64,000 nt of DNA, taken from contig CM023540.1 in NCBI GenBank assembly GCA_013350335.1, positions 44,561,222-44,625,221 on the forward strand. Reading direction: 5' to 3'. Of the stretch, positions 12,431 to 24,162 are shown one piece after another. The notes below the pieces were generated by a model. The model saw nothing but the letters and a program-made list of their open reading frames with translations. It was not told where the DNA came from and searched no databases. Numbering within the stretch: position 1 is the first letter of the stretch; each line of letters opens with the position of its first letter. The stretch is from Chimonanthus salicifolius. Lineage: Eukaryota; Streptophyta; Magnoliopsida; Laurales; Calycanthaceae. The position numbers were made by a program, and so were the translations under genes.

Positions 12431-12531
12431 AAAAACTGTCGGTCGATCTCGTTAAAATAACTCAGTGCATAAAGCATTTGAAATTCAAAATTTTAGGGTA
12501 AAGCGAGAACTCAATCTCAAGTCTTGTTCTT

Positions 12532-12560
12532 CTCAACGGCTTTATAAAACGTGTCTCTCC
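12532..12560 (+). promoter_or_regulatory. putative TATA region of MADS copy C
   Basis: CTCAACGGC followed by TTTATAAAAC and ACGTG lies about 180 bases upstream of the MADS start codon at 12725. The block is conserved upstream of copy D (25936-25980), where it is duplicated. TATA assignment is by motif and position only. Confidence 0.45.
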
Positions 12561-12724
12561 TGCAAGAGAGAGATTGTCTACTTTCACCAAGAGTAAAATT
12601 CTGAGAAATTTTTTCTTGAAAGATCATTTGAAATTCTAGCAGAGATTTTTTTTTATTTCCAGAGAGACCATTTTAAAATTCTGATAGAGATTGTCTACTT
12701 TTACTTCTGTAAGAAATTGAAGAG

Positions 12725-12880
12725 ATGGGAAAGGGTAGAATAAAGATCGCCAGAAGCGGCGTGCCTGTTTCACGAAGAGGTGCACCGGGCTTTTCAAGAA
12801 GGCTTCAGAGCTTAAAACTCTCCGCAGATCCGACGTTGCCGTTGTCGTCTTCGATTGCGATGATAAACCCTATGTCTTTG
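12725..12880 (+). pseudogene. type I MADS-box gene copy C, 5' part, split by retrotransposon
   Basis: Begins with the same ATGGGAAAGGGTAGAAT start as copy D and runs through the MADS domain to the TATGTCTTTG codons, where the LTR retrotransposon at 12881-16632 interrupts it. Compared with copy D it lacks 16 bases after GCCAGA (about 12753), which shifts the frame inside the MADS domain. It lacks the extra A that breaks copy D near the end of the MADS domain, so neither copy has an intact frame. The gene continues at 16633. Type I MADS proteins of the AGL62 group act in female gametophyte and endosperm development; this copy cannot. Confidence 0.88.
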
Positions 12881-13760
12881 TGATGTAGCAAGGGTGACAG
12901 AGTCTTCCTCTCCCAGCCGACTCATGGCTTTCCTTCCCGATCCCGTCTCCTACGGAGGTGGTAGATGCAATCCCGGACTCTTCTTGGTTCAGCCGACTTA
13001 TTCCCCCTTATAAGGAGTTCCTCGGATGGGATTAGGGATAGAGATATACAGATTTTGCTGATCCCTTTGCTACTTTCGTTCCTCTTCTCCTTCTTTCTTC
13101 TCTCTTCTGAGACGGCGGGACTGCTGCTGTCCTTCTCTTTCTTTCTCTTCTTCCTCTTTTATCCTGCAGATCTTACTGACCAGAGCAAGCCTGTTGCCGC
13201 TTGGATCAACGCCTGCAGATTCAGCCAGGCCCCTTCTTCTTCTTGCTGCTGCTCGCATTGCAGCCAGTATCTTCCTGCTAATCAAACAGAGCTGATCTGC
13301 TGCTCATCTGAGGTCGTCCTGATCATTGCTACCATCGCCACTGCTGCCCAGATTTCATGTTCGCTGTTTGCTGCCCCTTTGATTGCTGATTGGAACCTCT
13401 GCATCAGCGTATCTGTTGCCAGTGTTCTGCTTTGTTGTTGTTCTGTTGCTGTTTGGACCAACGTCCCTGCATGCTCTGCTGTTCTCGAGAAGCCCATCCA
13501 TCCATTTTCCATGTAAACCATAACCTATCCACTTCCACCCTTTTATTCTTTATTAAATTCACAAAAGTCAACCAGCAAGCCTTCTCCTTTTAGTCCATTG
13601 GCCGTGGACCCCATCTTTCATTTATTTTTCACATGAGAACCCATTAACGTGGATTAGAATTGCTTCAAGATTAGTAGTTCTAAGGCTGGTTGACCATCTA
13701 GTTTAGTTTTTGATCACCCGACATCGAAGAAGCTCTTCAGGTCCTACAGCTGCTACATAA
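12881..13760 (+). repeat. 5' LTR of the element in MADS copy C
   Basis: Starts TGATGTAGCAAGGGTGACAG. It aligns base by base with 15739-16632; its last bases (ACATAA) correspond to GCATCA in the 3' LTR, so its terminal CA has mutated. The long open frame at 12965-13516 inside it is an LTR artefact; the 3' LTR copy of that frame is broken. Confidence 0.9.
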
Positions 13761-13762
13761 AT

Positions 13763-13775
13763 TGATATCAGAGCC
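13763..13775 (+). other. retrotransposon primer-binding site
   Basis: TGATATCAGAGCC, two bases after the 5' LTR, differs by one base from the common plant initiator-Met PBS TGGTATCAGAGC. Confidence 0.8.
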
Positions 13776-13837
13776 AGATCTTACCGATTCTCATCGGGTG
13801 AGACTTTCCTCGACATTTTGGAAAAAAAAAAAAATCC

Positions 13838-15607
13838 ATGGCTTCAGACAGTAATCAGTTCGTCACTCAAACCACATTCGAGGAGTTATGGACAATAGTG
13901 ATGAATATGTCTGCAAAGCTTGATCTTCTTTGTGATCAACAAACTCCACTTAGGAATGACACTCACCGTAATCAAGGCAGGAGATCCCACACACCTCACA
14001 ATCCATCTGTTGATGATTCCTCTAGTGATGAAGAGGTGGAGACCGTCCTTCAACCGCATGATACAGGGCAACTTGATAATGCCTTGCCCGGTCGAGACTA
14101 CCGCATGAAGGTGGACTTGCCGTCTTTCAACGGACAAGTCAAAATTGAAGAGTTCCTCTACTGGCTCTCAGAAGTTGAGGCATTCTTCGATTGCATGGAG
14201 ATTGAAGACTCCAAGAAGGTTAAATTCGTCACCTACAGGCTCAAAGGTGGAGCTTCTGCATGGTGGGAAAACCTTCAGACCACGCGTGGGCAACGGAATA
14301 AGCCTCCTATCAAGTCATGGCCGCAAATGAAAAAGTTGCTTCGAGCACGCTTCCTTCTAGCAGATTATGAGCAACGTTTGTTCGAGCAGTACTAAGAATG
14401 TCGACAAGGAAACCGTTCGGTTCAAGACTATGTAACTGAATTCTATCGTCTAGCTGCCCGAAACAATTTGGCCGAGAGTGAACCTCAACAAATCTCACGG
14501 TTCTTAAAAGGTCTTCGCACAATAGTCCGCCTTGGCGTTGGGTTCCAACCAATTCGTACCCTGAGTGACGCAGTGTTGATGGCCGAACGAGCTGAAGAAG
14601 AATTAGACCGACCAGGAGAAAGGAATACACCAGTAACTAGATCTACTCCTCCATGGGCCACTTCAGCTACCACACCAACACAGGTGCAACCTCATCAACA
14701 GGGTATACTCCCTCAACCTACACCTGTACGTAATCCAGGTGGCCCACTAAAGATCAATGAGAACAAGGAACCTGCCATAAATAACCCCTATGCTCAACCT
14801 ATGTCCGGAAAGTGTTTTCGTTGTGGTCAATCAAGTCACCACTCAAATGTGTGCCTTACTCGTCAACCTATTGCCATTGCCACCAACAACGGCAAAGGAG
14901 TGGTACATGAGTACATAGAAGGGCAAGATGACGATGTTGCAGATCATGATGATGATTATGTTGACTATGGAGACGAAGGACCCGCAAAGCAGAGCCCTCC
15001 ATTGCAACAGCCTAACGTTTTCAAGACTCGGTGCATTGTCAACCAAAAGGTGTGTGATCTCATCATTGATAGTGGATGCATTAAAAACATTGTTTCTCAG
15101 AAGTTGGTGGAAAAGTTGGGTTTGACTACACGCCCACACCCTTTTCCTCATTCAGTTGGATGGATCAAACCCGTGGGAGACACATGTGTAACGAGACAAT
15201 GTTACATCTCCTTCTCTATTGGACACGCATACAAGGATCACATTCTTTTTTACGTTGTCGACATGGACGTATGCCATATTATTCTTGGGCTTCTCTGGCA
15301 ATCAGATGTCGACAACACCCACAAGGGTCATGCCAACACCTATACTTTCTATAAGCATGGAAGAAAAATTACTCTCACTCCTATGCATGGCCTATTGTCG
15401 ACACCTAAGAAGAATGATTCATCCCTTCCAGTTTGTGGTGCCGAAAGGCAAAGTTCGAGGTATATGAGGCATATCACTTGCTTCACGTGTCAACGGAAGG
15501 GGCATATTGCATCTAGATGCCAACAACGTAACACCAAACGACGAGTTGATCACCGAGCCGCTCATAACCCCAAAGAGCAACATCCCACACGCACGAACCA
15601 AAGGTAG
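13838..15607 (+). pseudogene. retrotransposon gag-protease reading frame with one nonsense codon
   Basis: A single frame from ATG 13838 to TAG 15605-15607, interrupted only by TAA at 14392-14394 where related gag proteins read a Gln-like codon (..FEQY-stop-ECRQGN..). Domains in order: acidic N-terminus; retrotransposon gag core (MKVDLPSFNGQVKIEEFLYW, SAWWENL); a CCHC zinc knuckle CFRCGQSSHHSNVC at about 14814-14855; an aspartic protease-like region with DSGC (about 15066-15077); and, unusually, a second CCHC knuckle CFTCQRKGHIASRC at 15481-15522 near the end. There is no reverse transcriptase downstream; the frame ends about 130 bases before the 3' LTR. Because of the stop only a truncated gag would be made. 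Confidence 0.88.
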
Positions 15608-15738
15608 CGTGTGAAAAGTCAAGATGACATGTTGCAGCATCTTTTCAATGATGGAAGTGAAAATAAAGAAGATCGTGCTCTTGTAATGCATTCCTTGGAT
15701 ACGAACTCGAGGTCGAGTTCTTTTCAACCGAGAGAGAC

Positions 15739-16632
15739 TGATGTAGCACGGGTGACAGAGTCTTCCTCTCCCAGCCGACTCATGGCTTTCCTTCCCGATC
15801 CCGTCTCCTACGGAGGTGGTAGATGCAATCCCGGACTCTTCTTGGTTCAGCTGACTTATTCCCCCCTTGTAAGGAGTTCCTCGGATGGGATTAGGGATAG
15901 AGATATACAGATTTTACTAATCCCTTTGCTACTTTTGTTCCTCTTCTCCTTCTTTCTCTTTCTTCTTTCTTCTCTCTTCTGAGACGGCGGGACTGCTGCT
16001 GTCCTTCTCTTTCTTTCTCTTCCTCTTCTATTATCCTGCAGATCTTACTGACCAGAGCAAGCCTGTTGCCGCTTGGATCGACGCCTGCAGATTCAGCCAG
16101 GCCCCTTCTTCTTCTTGCTGCTGCTCGCATTGCAGCCAGTATCTTCCTGCTAATCAAACAGATCTGATCTGCTGCTCATCTGAGGTCGTCCTGATCATTG
16201 CTACCATCGCCACTGCTGCCCAGATTTCATGTTCGCTGTTTGCTGCCCCTTTGATTGCTGATTGGAACCTCTACATCAGCGTATCTGCTGCCAGTGTTCT
16301 GCTTTGTTGTTGTTCTGCTGCTGTTTAGACCAACGTCCCTGCATGCTCTGCTGTTCTTGAGAAGCCCATCCATCCATTTTCCATGTAAACCATAACCTAT
16401 CCACTTCCACCCTTTTATTCTTTATTAAATTCACAAAAGTCAACCAGCAAGCCTTCTCCTTTTAGTCCATTGGCCGTGGACCCCATCTTCCATTTATTTT
16501 TCACATGAGAACCCATTAACGTAGATTAGAATTGCTTCAAGATTAGTAGTTCTAAGGCTGGTTGACCATCTAGTCTAGTTTTTTATCACCCGACATCGAA
16601 GAAGCTCTTCAGATCCTACAGCCGTTGCATCA
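15739..16632 (+). repeat. 3' LTR of the element in MADS copy C
   Basis: Starts TGATGTAGCACGGGTGACAG and ends GTTGCATCA, immediately followed by the CTTTG target duplication. It is a few bases longer than the 5' LTR, partly from a CTTTCTTT expansion near 15952-15968. Confidence 0.92.
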
Positions 16633-17230
16633 CTTTGGCAGCCCCAGCAGTGCCAAAAATGTCTTCCGCCGTTTCCTCACCAAGGTTGGCAATTCTCCTC
16701 CTGCTGCGGATGAACAGATAACGCCGGACTCTGCTGTTTCCAATCTCGTCTTGCAACTTGAAGACGAAGAGGGTTATGTCGTCACGGACGAGAAGAAAAC
16801 CCAATTGGGTGCGATTGGGACACGGGTTGAGATTGAAGACATGGATGATTTAGACGAATTGGAGGAACTGCAAAAATGTTTGAATGAGAGGAGGGGGCTA
16901 GTTGCAGGCACAGGGCAAACAGCAACAATCCAGTCCATCGGAGCCGGCCATGTCCGATCAAGTGAACAATATCTAATTGTGGCCAAGAAACGTTGGGACC
17001 TGTCTGTGGTGATGCTGCCACAGTTTTCTGTATTGCCGACAATTAAATGCAAGCGATTGTGGCCGTCTCCAAGCCATCTTTTTCATTCACATCTGAGTTT
17101 ATTCATAGCAACATTTTTTATGGGCGTCCTGATTACTTTCCCTGAATTTTTACCTTCTTTCTTTGTGGGGTTCGACTTGTTATTCATGTCTTCTGCTGAC
17201 ATTCTTAAAGGATACAATGAGATTTTGTAA
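16633..17230 (+). pseudogene. type I MADS-box gene copy C, 3' part
   Basis: Resumes at CTTTGGCAGCCCC right after the retrotransposon and encodes the post-MADS region FGSPSSAKNVFRRFLTKVGN, then an acidic stretch EDMDDLDELEELQKCLNERR like copy D. After RRG (about 16893-16898, GGGGGCTAG where D has GGGGGGTG) the frame shifts, and the ending GLPDYFS of A and D is no longer read. Together with 12725-12880 it is one dead gene. Confidence 0.88.
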
Positions 17231-18278
17231 ATTTTACTGCTGATCAATTTTGCTGAAACTGTAAATCATCACTGTTCGAATTAACATTTGACAAATCTAT
17301 TATCAATAATATTTTTAGAGATTATATCATCAATACATTTGGTGTTGCCTATGTTTTACTGCCTTTTTTTTTTTTTTGGTTTTATTTATTTTTTAATCAC
17401 TTTCATTTATCTGTTCCAAATGAGCCCCTCTAACTATTATGCTACCCACACTGTGACCTTTTTGAAATGATCTTGTTGATTGAAATTAGTTATTCTCATC
17501 ATTTCATTCTTTTCTTTCTGGTCATAAAAAGGTTGCAATTTCCTTTTTCAGATCATTAACAAAATTTTGTTGAATGCAAAGAGAAACTACACAACTGAAA
17601 AACAGGTTCAACAGGGATTTGGGTCCCAATCAGTAAGAAATGCACTAATACAGAATGAAGATAAATGTACAACTTATGATTGGGTTACCCAACTCCCATG
17701 GAATTGGTCAATTGAAAAACCACTGCATGACACTATTGTTTGGCTTGATCTTCTCTTCTGTAGCACTGCAACCTGTCAATGCTTTGGTCTCAAAGATTCT
17801 TCTTCTGCATTCTTGCCAAACAAACCATATGATTGCCAGCAGTACCATGTTTGGCATTTTTGTGGGGATGGATAATCCGATCATGGAAGGAATGGAGGAG
17901 GTAGGACCTACTGAAGGTAGAAAAAAGATAGAAAATAAGGATCATATGAGGATCGCAAAGAGACAATGCAAGATTAAATAAACAACGGGGATCACAAAGG
18001 GACAAGCCAAGTGTTTTATGGCATGATCTAGGAATGTCAACTCCCATGAGAAATTCCTGGTTCCTAGGAAACCATTTCCTATTCAATGGCAAAAGCCAAG
18101 TGTTTTCAAGAATATCATAGTTATATTTGTCTCATTGAAGATATTTGAGGAAATGGAGATGGCATCAATTGGTCTTGCTAATTGTTTCTTATATAAGAAT
18201 CTATCATTTCTTATAATATGTATCTTTCTTACTGCATTTTTCATTGAGCACGGATTCTTCTCTTTTAAGGGTATTCAG
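17231..18278 (+). repeat. conserved MADS-kinesin spacer, copy C
   Basis: Aligns with the spacers of units A and D, including the TTTTTCAG/ATCATTAACAAA exon-like block at 17547-17690 and the GAGGAAATGGAGATGGCATC block at 18147-18190. Confidence 0.65.
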
Positions 18279-19066
18279 ATGGGTGAACCCCAGGATGATG
18301 AAGACCTTGGAACCGTAAAGACTTCTAGAGATGTAGGCGTGGATCCAATGCATATTCCATTGGCAATCTCCATCAAATTGGCCCTTGGAATTTGAAAGGC
18401 TACAGAGAGAAATAATTGAGCTTCGGTCTGATTGCTACACTTTCCTGATCCACATGACTTATTTTTTCCTACTCTTCAAAGGTGATCCAGCAGATTCAAT
18501 TTACATGGAAGTAGAGCTGAGGCAGCTGTCCTTTCTAAACAACACGTTTTCTCAGGGAAGTCTCGGTAAACCAATCATGGTTGATGGCCGCATTGTTACA
18601 CCAGCAACAAGCTAGGTCCTGCCATCTTTAAATTCTTTCAGTATAGCTCAGGCATCCATCTTCCTCGTTCCAGTGCACTTCCTCATAACTTTATATTTCT
18701 AACATGAATGTCTTCGGACAAAATGCAGCATGAGGGCTCTTCGACATGAGTGGGAGATGCTGAGCAAGCGAATGCAGAAGAGGTTCTCAGTGGATGAAAG
18801 GGAGAACCTTTACCAGAATTGGGGCATTGGACACGAAGCAGAGGAGACTACCAATGGCCCATCACCTGTGGACTGAAACTAAGGACATGGACCAAATCAC
18901 GGCGAGCGCCGCAATTGTCGCAAGACTGGTAGGGTTTGTAGAGCCATCGGAGGCCACAAAGGAGATGTTTGGGCTAAGCTTCACACTTGAGAAGACTAGG
19001 ACTAGCCGGAGAACTTTAATCTGGAAAAACAGCTTATCCTCCCTATTGGTTTACTCCCAGTTTATC
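18279..19066 (+). pseudogene. NACK/HINKEL-type kinesin-7 C-terminal exons, copy C
   Basis: Exon 1 (about 18279-18614) carries [42 protein letters not shown] and [10 protein letters not shown] but has one extra C near 18364 that shifts the frame. The donor reads AAGCTAGG where GTAGG is expected, so GT is mutated. Exon 2 (18729-19066) lacks five bases at 18830/18831 (GGCATTGGACACG against GGCATTGGACTGGACACG in A and B). The terminal TAG of A and B is TTG here, so the frame reads through. A relic of the same kinesin 3' end. Confidence 0.85.
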
Positions 19067-19560
19067 TGTCAAAAGGTAGTGGTGGTGTCTCAGGTAACTT
19101 TAGCTAATTGCTTTGTTGGATTTAATTCTTCTGATTGAATTCGGGAAGGTTTGTAAAGTTTACTTAGGTTAGCTACATGGTGGGTTTTTTATCCAATTAA
19201 AGAACAAATTGATGATTATTATTGATGTTCTACATTGTTTGATTAATATAGATTTTATTGTATCCCCCCTTCTCTACTAGTTAATTCCTCAAGTAGACTA
19301 ACAGAGTGCACCAAAGAGACATTTAAGAGGACAAGGGTTCAAATAACGAGATTGTCAAAACTGAGCATTGTAAAGTTATATAAAATCTTCTTATATCTTG
19401 TTTCTTTTAGGGTCACTTAAAAGCCTGAGCCTACCCACAACTCATTGATCTTTTCAAGGCTAAAGTCTAAGCCCGCTTTTTTAAAATGTACAAAAGCCTG
19501 AGCCCCTCCATTTGAGCGCATTTTTAAGTCACTTAAAAAAAAAAAAAAAAAATCAAGTTC
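19067..19560 (+). repeat. kinesin 3' flank, copy C
   Basis: Shares the ATCCCCCCTTCTCTACTAG stretch and the GAGACATTTRAGAGG to AAAAGCCTGAGCC tract with unit B (7800-8270). The end of similarity marks the duplication boundary. Confidence 0.6.
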
Positions 19561-19564
19561 AATG

Positions 19565-19840
19565 ATATATTGGGCCTAGGCGATGCATCGACCAAGGCGA
19601 TGTATTGAGCGGTGAGGGACGATTTCAAGAGTCCCACATTGGTAGTTGAGAAAAGTTTGAGGGGGTTTATAAGGCTTGGTGCCCCTCATATCAGTATCAC
19701 GCGTTTTGGACCGGCCAGCTGGGCTTTGTCTAAAGACAAACCTTGTGCGGGCCCCACCCATTTGTCAGCCAAGAGCAGACAATATGATACTGAGCCGGGT
19801 AGTGTTGAAGCGGCGGCGCCTCGGCAGGGCTGGTCATTGC
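19565..19840 (+). mobile_element. GC-rich retrotransposon (TRIM/LTR-like) fragment
   Basis: Composition changes sharply. It holds GAGTCCCACATTGGTAG, TTTATAAGGCTTGGTG (TATA-like) and a GGGCCCCACCC block, features common in plant TRIM/LTR regions, between unit C and a new module Z copy. No paired LTR or target duplication was found. Confidence 0.4.
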
Positions 19841-21015
19841 AGATTTTTATCTTTTAAAAAAAAATTGTTATGTACAATGAAAATCTAACCGTACAAATTA
19901 AAATATATATACTTAAATATCTACCATCATTTAAAATTTCATTCTAAAAAATAATTTCTACTCACTTGATCTTGATAGAAAATATATAGCATATGTCTTT
20001 AAAAAAAGGGCGTGATGATTTTGACAGTTAAGATCGAATGACTAGAAATTAAATTTTGAGATAATTTTTTAAAGTCTTATTTCAATCTATACGGTTGGAT
20101 TTTCAATTTATAAAATAAAGAATAAAAAGGTCTTCCATTCTAAAAAATTTCTCCCATCTGGCACCAGTATTTGGGAAGATTATGCCAAGCAAGATGGGGA
20201 TTAAAGTAGAAAATTCAATAATAAATTATTAATAACTAAATTTAACTAAAAAATTTAGGTATAGTAAACATTCAAAATTGGCACTTTAGATATTCTTATA
20301 TGTGGTATGTTAAAAGCTAGGTCTAATTTTATAATAAAAATTAAATAAATGAATGAATTATTATAAAAAAATTAACTTCTTAAAAATACGTTCTATTAAA
20401 TTATTTCAGTCTTTGATCTTGCAAAATAAAATTAAACTATTAATTAAATACTATTACTCATCATGATCGATCCAACAATGAAAATATATAAAATAAATAG
20501 CAATGAAATTAAATATAAATTTTAAAAGAAATAATTTTTTTAATTATTTACATTTATTATTAGCTAAAACTGTTATTAGTAATTTCGAAAAAAATTACTA
20601 ATGTATAATGAAATTACTTTCTGCGGACTCATGACTGGAAAAAATGTGATAAAACAACAAAATGTCTAATGAAATTACTTTCGGTGGTTGACACATTTCT
20701 AACCTTTGCTGTAACTCAATAAAACTAATTATCTTTTATTAAATATATTTAAATCATATTAGACTATTAAAAGAAAGTATCGAGGTGAGACCACGATAAT
20801 AAAAATTGGATGATGTGTTTGTCCGATCGATCTTCACACAAGAGGTTGACTGTAATATTTTCAACCTCTCAATTAAAATCGATCGGACGATTACAAGGGA
20901 TCAATCGAACTGATTTTATATAAGTATAAGATCGATCGGACGAACGTAAATGAATTTTCTGTTCAATCGAACGATATATACGTATAAGATCGATCGGACG
21001 AAAGAAAAATGAACT
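19840..21015 (+). repeat. duplicated modules Z-X-Y upstream of unit D
   Basis: Z 19840-20394, X 20396-20610, Y 20770-21015; Y is interrupted at 21016-21023 by the hAT-like element and resumes at 24396. A further Z and X follow to 25860, giving the order Z-X-Y-Z-X. Confidence 0.72.
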
Positions 21016-21218
21016 GGATGTTCCAGGGGTGCAAAAAACGCCGTATATCAGGCCGATATGATTCTCTCATCTTTTTTTTTTTTGGTAAATATCGGTATTA
21101 TTTTATTATCTTATTTTTTCTGAATTAAAAATATAAAAAAAACTGAAAAAGAATCTATTTAAAAAAAAATTGAAAACATAAATATCGGCTGAAATCACCG
21201 ATATTGAGCCGATATCTT

Positions 21219-22451
21219 TGTAATACCTGCTCCAGATTAGGCGTGTCTTAGCTTGATAATTTTGTTTAACTGGTTAATCTCGAAGATTTCGGTTAAGGCT
21301 TTAAGGAAACCAAGGTTTGGCCCAATCCGAGCTCGAAAGCTCAGTGATCCAGCTCGTCCAGCTGGAGAGACATTTTGGTAATTTGCCGCTTCTTATTTTT
21401 GTTTTTATAAAATATTGTTGTTATGTGAATATTATTGGTTAATAATGTTCTCCTAAATAAAAGATTTGTATTTCTGATTTTAAAATAATTTTATTTTAAG
21501 TGATTTTGAAAATGAGATAATTTTGGAAACTAGTATTTTATGTTAAACCATTTTAAGAATGGTCTACTTATTTTTTGACACCCCAATATGAGATTTCTAA
21601 ATTGTTTATTTTAACAATTGTTAATTTAAGTAAATAGTTGTAAATTTATAATTTTTATTTAAATAAATGATTTTAGGGAGTTTTAAATCTCAAAATTTTT
21701 ATGGTAGTTAAAGTTTTTAAATCCCAACCTATTTGTAAGGTTGGATCAAAATTTTCAAACTTCTAAAAACATGTTTTAGTTAAATATCAGATTTTTATTA
21801 AAACCGAGACATTTTTGCAAAAATGGAAGTTTTGAAGGGCTGATTTGCAACCGAAACAATGTTTACTGTTTTAGGTGTCACCCGCCACTGCATGCAGCCG
21901 CATGCAGTGGCCATCCGACCAGCTTTCACGGCTGATTTCTCTATAAATTGAGCCCTTTCCCAGCAGCTCAAACTCCCTCAGATTTCTCTATCTCTCTCCC
22001 TCAGTGCTCTCTGGTTTTTCAGCCGATCACCCCTTACTGTTCTTCCCAGTCTTTCCACCTTAAGCTTTTAGGGGAAAATTTTCAAAGTCCGGATTTTCAG
22101 CCTAGGAAATCAATTGAAGGTAACCATTGTATTCCTTTTCAAATTCTATGTGATTTAGAATCAAGAAAAAATGATTTTGGTTTAGTTTTGAGCAAGAAAA
22201 ATGATTTCAAAGTTCAAGGAAAAACCATGGGTTTCTTGTACCCGTGAGCTTTCGGTGTTAAAATCGGATGGCCCGGTGAGCTTTAAAGCTCCAAACCTCT
22301 CCCTATGGAAATATGATTCCTAGAGGAATCCATCGGACCTGTCAGATATGAAAACTGAATCGGGGAAACCCCCCCGTTTCTGGATTCATTTTTCATACAT
22401 TCCCAGCCGTTCACTGTCTGCAGGGAGGAAGAAGAAGAAGGGAAAAAAAAA

Positions 22452-22505
<54 letters not shown>

Positions 22506-24162
22506 TGAGTATGTTGATGCTTGTGATTTGTGATGTTAGTACCCATTGAAAATAAAAATAAAAATAAATAAGTAAATAAATAAATAAATAAATAAATAAA
22601 TATTATTTTTAATTTTATTTTTTTTTGGTTGGATTATGTGATGTGATGTCAGTACCCCTTTTTGTTAATTAAAATTATACTAACCCTCTTCTCTTATTAC
22701 TTATAGTGTAAATACTATTATAATCACTTCCAGGCCGACTCTATTGGTCAGGCACTGAGTGATCTCACTTTCAGGCCGACGCTATATTGTCAGGCACTGG
22801 GTGAGCTCGAGGCCTAACTCAAAATGTCAAATCTGGTTCTATCCAGAAGACAACCGAGAAGTGATCCGAGGATCTAGACCTAACTCAATAAGTCAATCAA
22901 GATAATATGAGTTTTGGACTGAGCCCCTTTTTATTATATTATTATCTTATGGATGATTATAATTTAAAAATGATAGAAACCGAGTAGAAGACTCAATTCC
23001 ATGTACCTTGGATGTTTTGGAAAAACCAGTATGATTTCGAAATACTGCTTGTATGTGTACATGCTATATATGAATGCTGTGTATATTTATTGTGCACTTG
23101 TTTGCTTGTTTGAACAGAGACCGCGAAACCACACAGTTACGGTGAGGGAACTTAACTTTACAGCTTGATGTAAACAGGTTTAATTGTTATGGTGATTGAG
23201 CAATGAGTAGTTTCAGATTTGATGAACCCACTCATGTGCCCAGACTTGACGCACTGTGGTAAGAGTGCTTATGATGCTGGCCTAGACATGACGTACTATG
23301 GTAAGAGTGCTTATGATGCTGGTAAATGCTATGATCAGACGAAATGTGTAATACTGTTTCCACGTACTCTTGACTATTGAATCAATATCGGCCATATGAG
23401 AGATGGTTTACGTCTACTGATCATGGGTGGTGACAGTTACTGAGGGTGTCGGTACCGGCCATGGGAGTGCCAGAGATGTACTTATAAGGATGTATTTTGA
23501 CCGTGTCGGGACTTAATACTATGATTGTCAATATGGTATCTAGAGGCTACGTTGGATAACAGCAGTAATGGAAAGATGATGATAGAAACGATGATGGGAT
23601 TTTACTTGATATTGTGAATTTATTATCAAGCATGAGATATTATATTGCAACTGTTGATTATATACTCACATGTTGTTTACTTAACTGCACTGTTATATTT
23701 CCTTCACTGGGCTACTTAGTTCACCCCACTTACCTTTCAGGAGATGAACGTGAGGAGGAGAACCCTCTTTTTCAAGCTTAAGGTGGATAAGCTACGGCGA
23801 TGTTTCGGGATTCCCCGGAGGGGAATACCCTGGTCTTTCCTTTCTGGTTCTTGGAATCTTTTGTTTTCATTAAGTACCGGGTGTGGTACTTAGTGTGTGT
23901 TAATGTGATGTATTAGACTACTGCGTTTCTGTAGTAACTCTGATGATGAATCAAAGTTGGATTTATGTGATTCTATGTTGTGTTGTCGTTGTGCTTTGTT
24001 GGTATCAGACTTATGGATACATGTTTGAGTCCACATGTGGGATCATGTTTGACCTTTGGGCCTAACTGTTGATCCGGCCCAGTAAGAATGCTTGAGTTAG
24101 TTTATCTTCAAAAAAAAAAATCAGTCGTGTTCCGGGCCCACCATTCGGGTTGGGACGTGACA
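21219..24162 (+). mobile_element. nested solo LTR, ~2.9 kb
   Basis: Begins TGTAATACC and ends GGGACGTGACA (TG...CA), flanked by the perfect 5-bp duplication ATCTT (21214-21218 and 24163-24167). It has no long reading frame, no PBS and no internal paired LTR, which fits a solo LTR of a large gypsy-type element. A TATA-like CTATAAATT (21941) precedes a C/T-rich leader, as in an LTR promoter. Inside are two short tandem duplications (22725-22810 with CAGGCCGACKCTAT, and 23240-23325 with GGTAAGAGTGCTTATGATGC). Confidence 0.8.
22456..22600. repeat. (TA)n and (AAAT)n microsatellites
   Basis: (TA)n at 22456-22501 and AAAT units at 22548-22600, both inside the solo LTR. Confidence 0.95.

Larger units (their letters stand above)
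12881..16632 (+). mobile_element. Ty3/gypsy-like LTR retrotransposon, gag-pro only, inserted in MADS copy C
   Basis: A 3.75-kb element flanked by the 5-bp target duplication CTTTG (12876-12880 and 16633-16637). The uninterrupted sequence in copy D (CTACGTCTTTGGCAGCC) is the empty site. LTRs at 12881-13760 and 15739-16632 are highly similar, so insertion is recent relative to the duplication. A primer-binding site (TGATATCAGAGCC, resembling the initiator-Met tRNA complement) starts at 13763, and a purine-rich GAGAGAGAC precedes the right LTR. The internal region encodes gag and an aspartic protease-like domain but no reverse transcriptase, RNase H or integrase: a non-autonomous or deleted element. 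Gag type suggests Ty3/gypsy; that is inference. Confidence 0.92.

Noticed and set aside
12965..13516. 183-codon open frame
   Set aside because: It lies wholly inside the 5' LTR, has low-complexity Leu/Ser/Phe-rich content, and its counterpart in the 3' LTR is interrupted.
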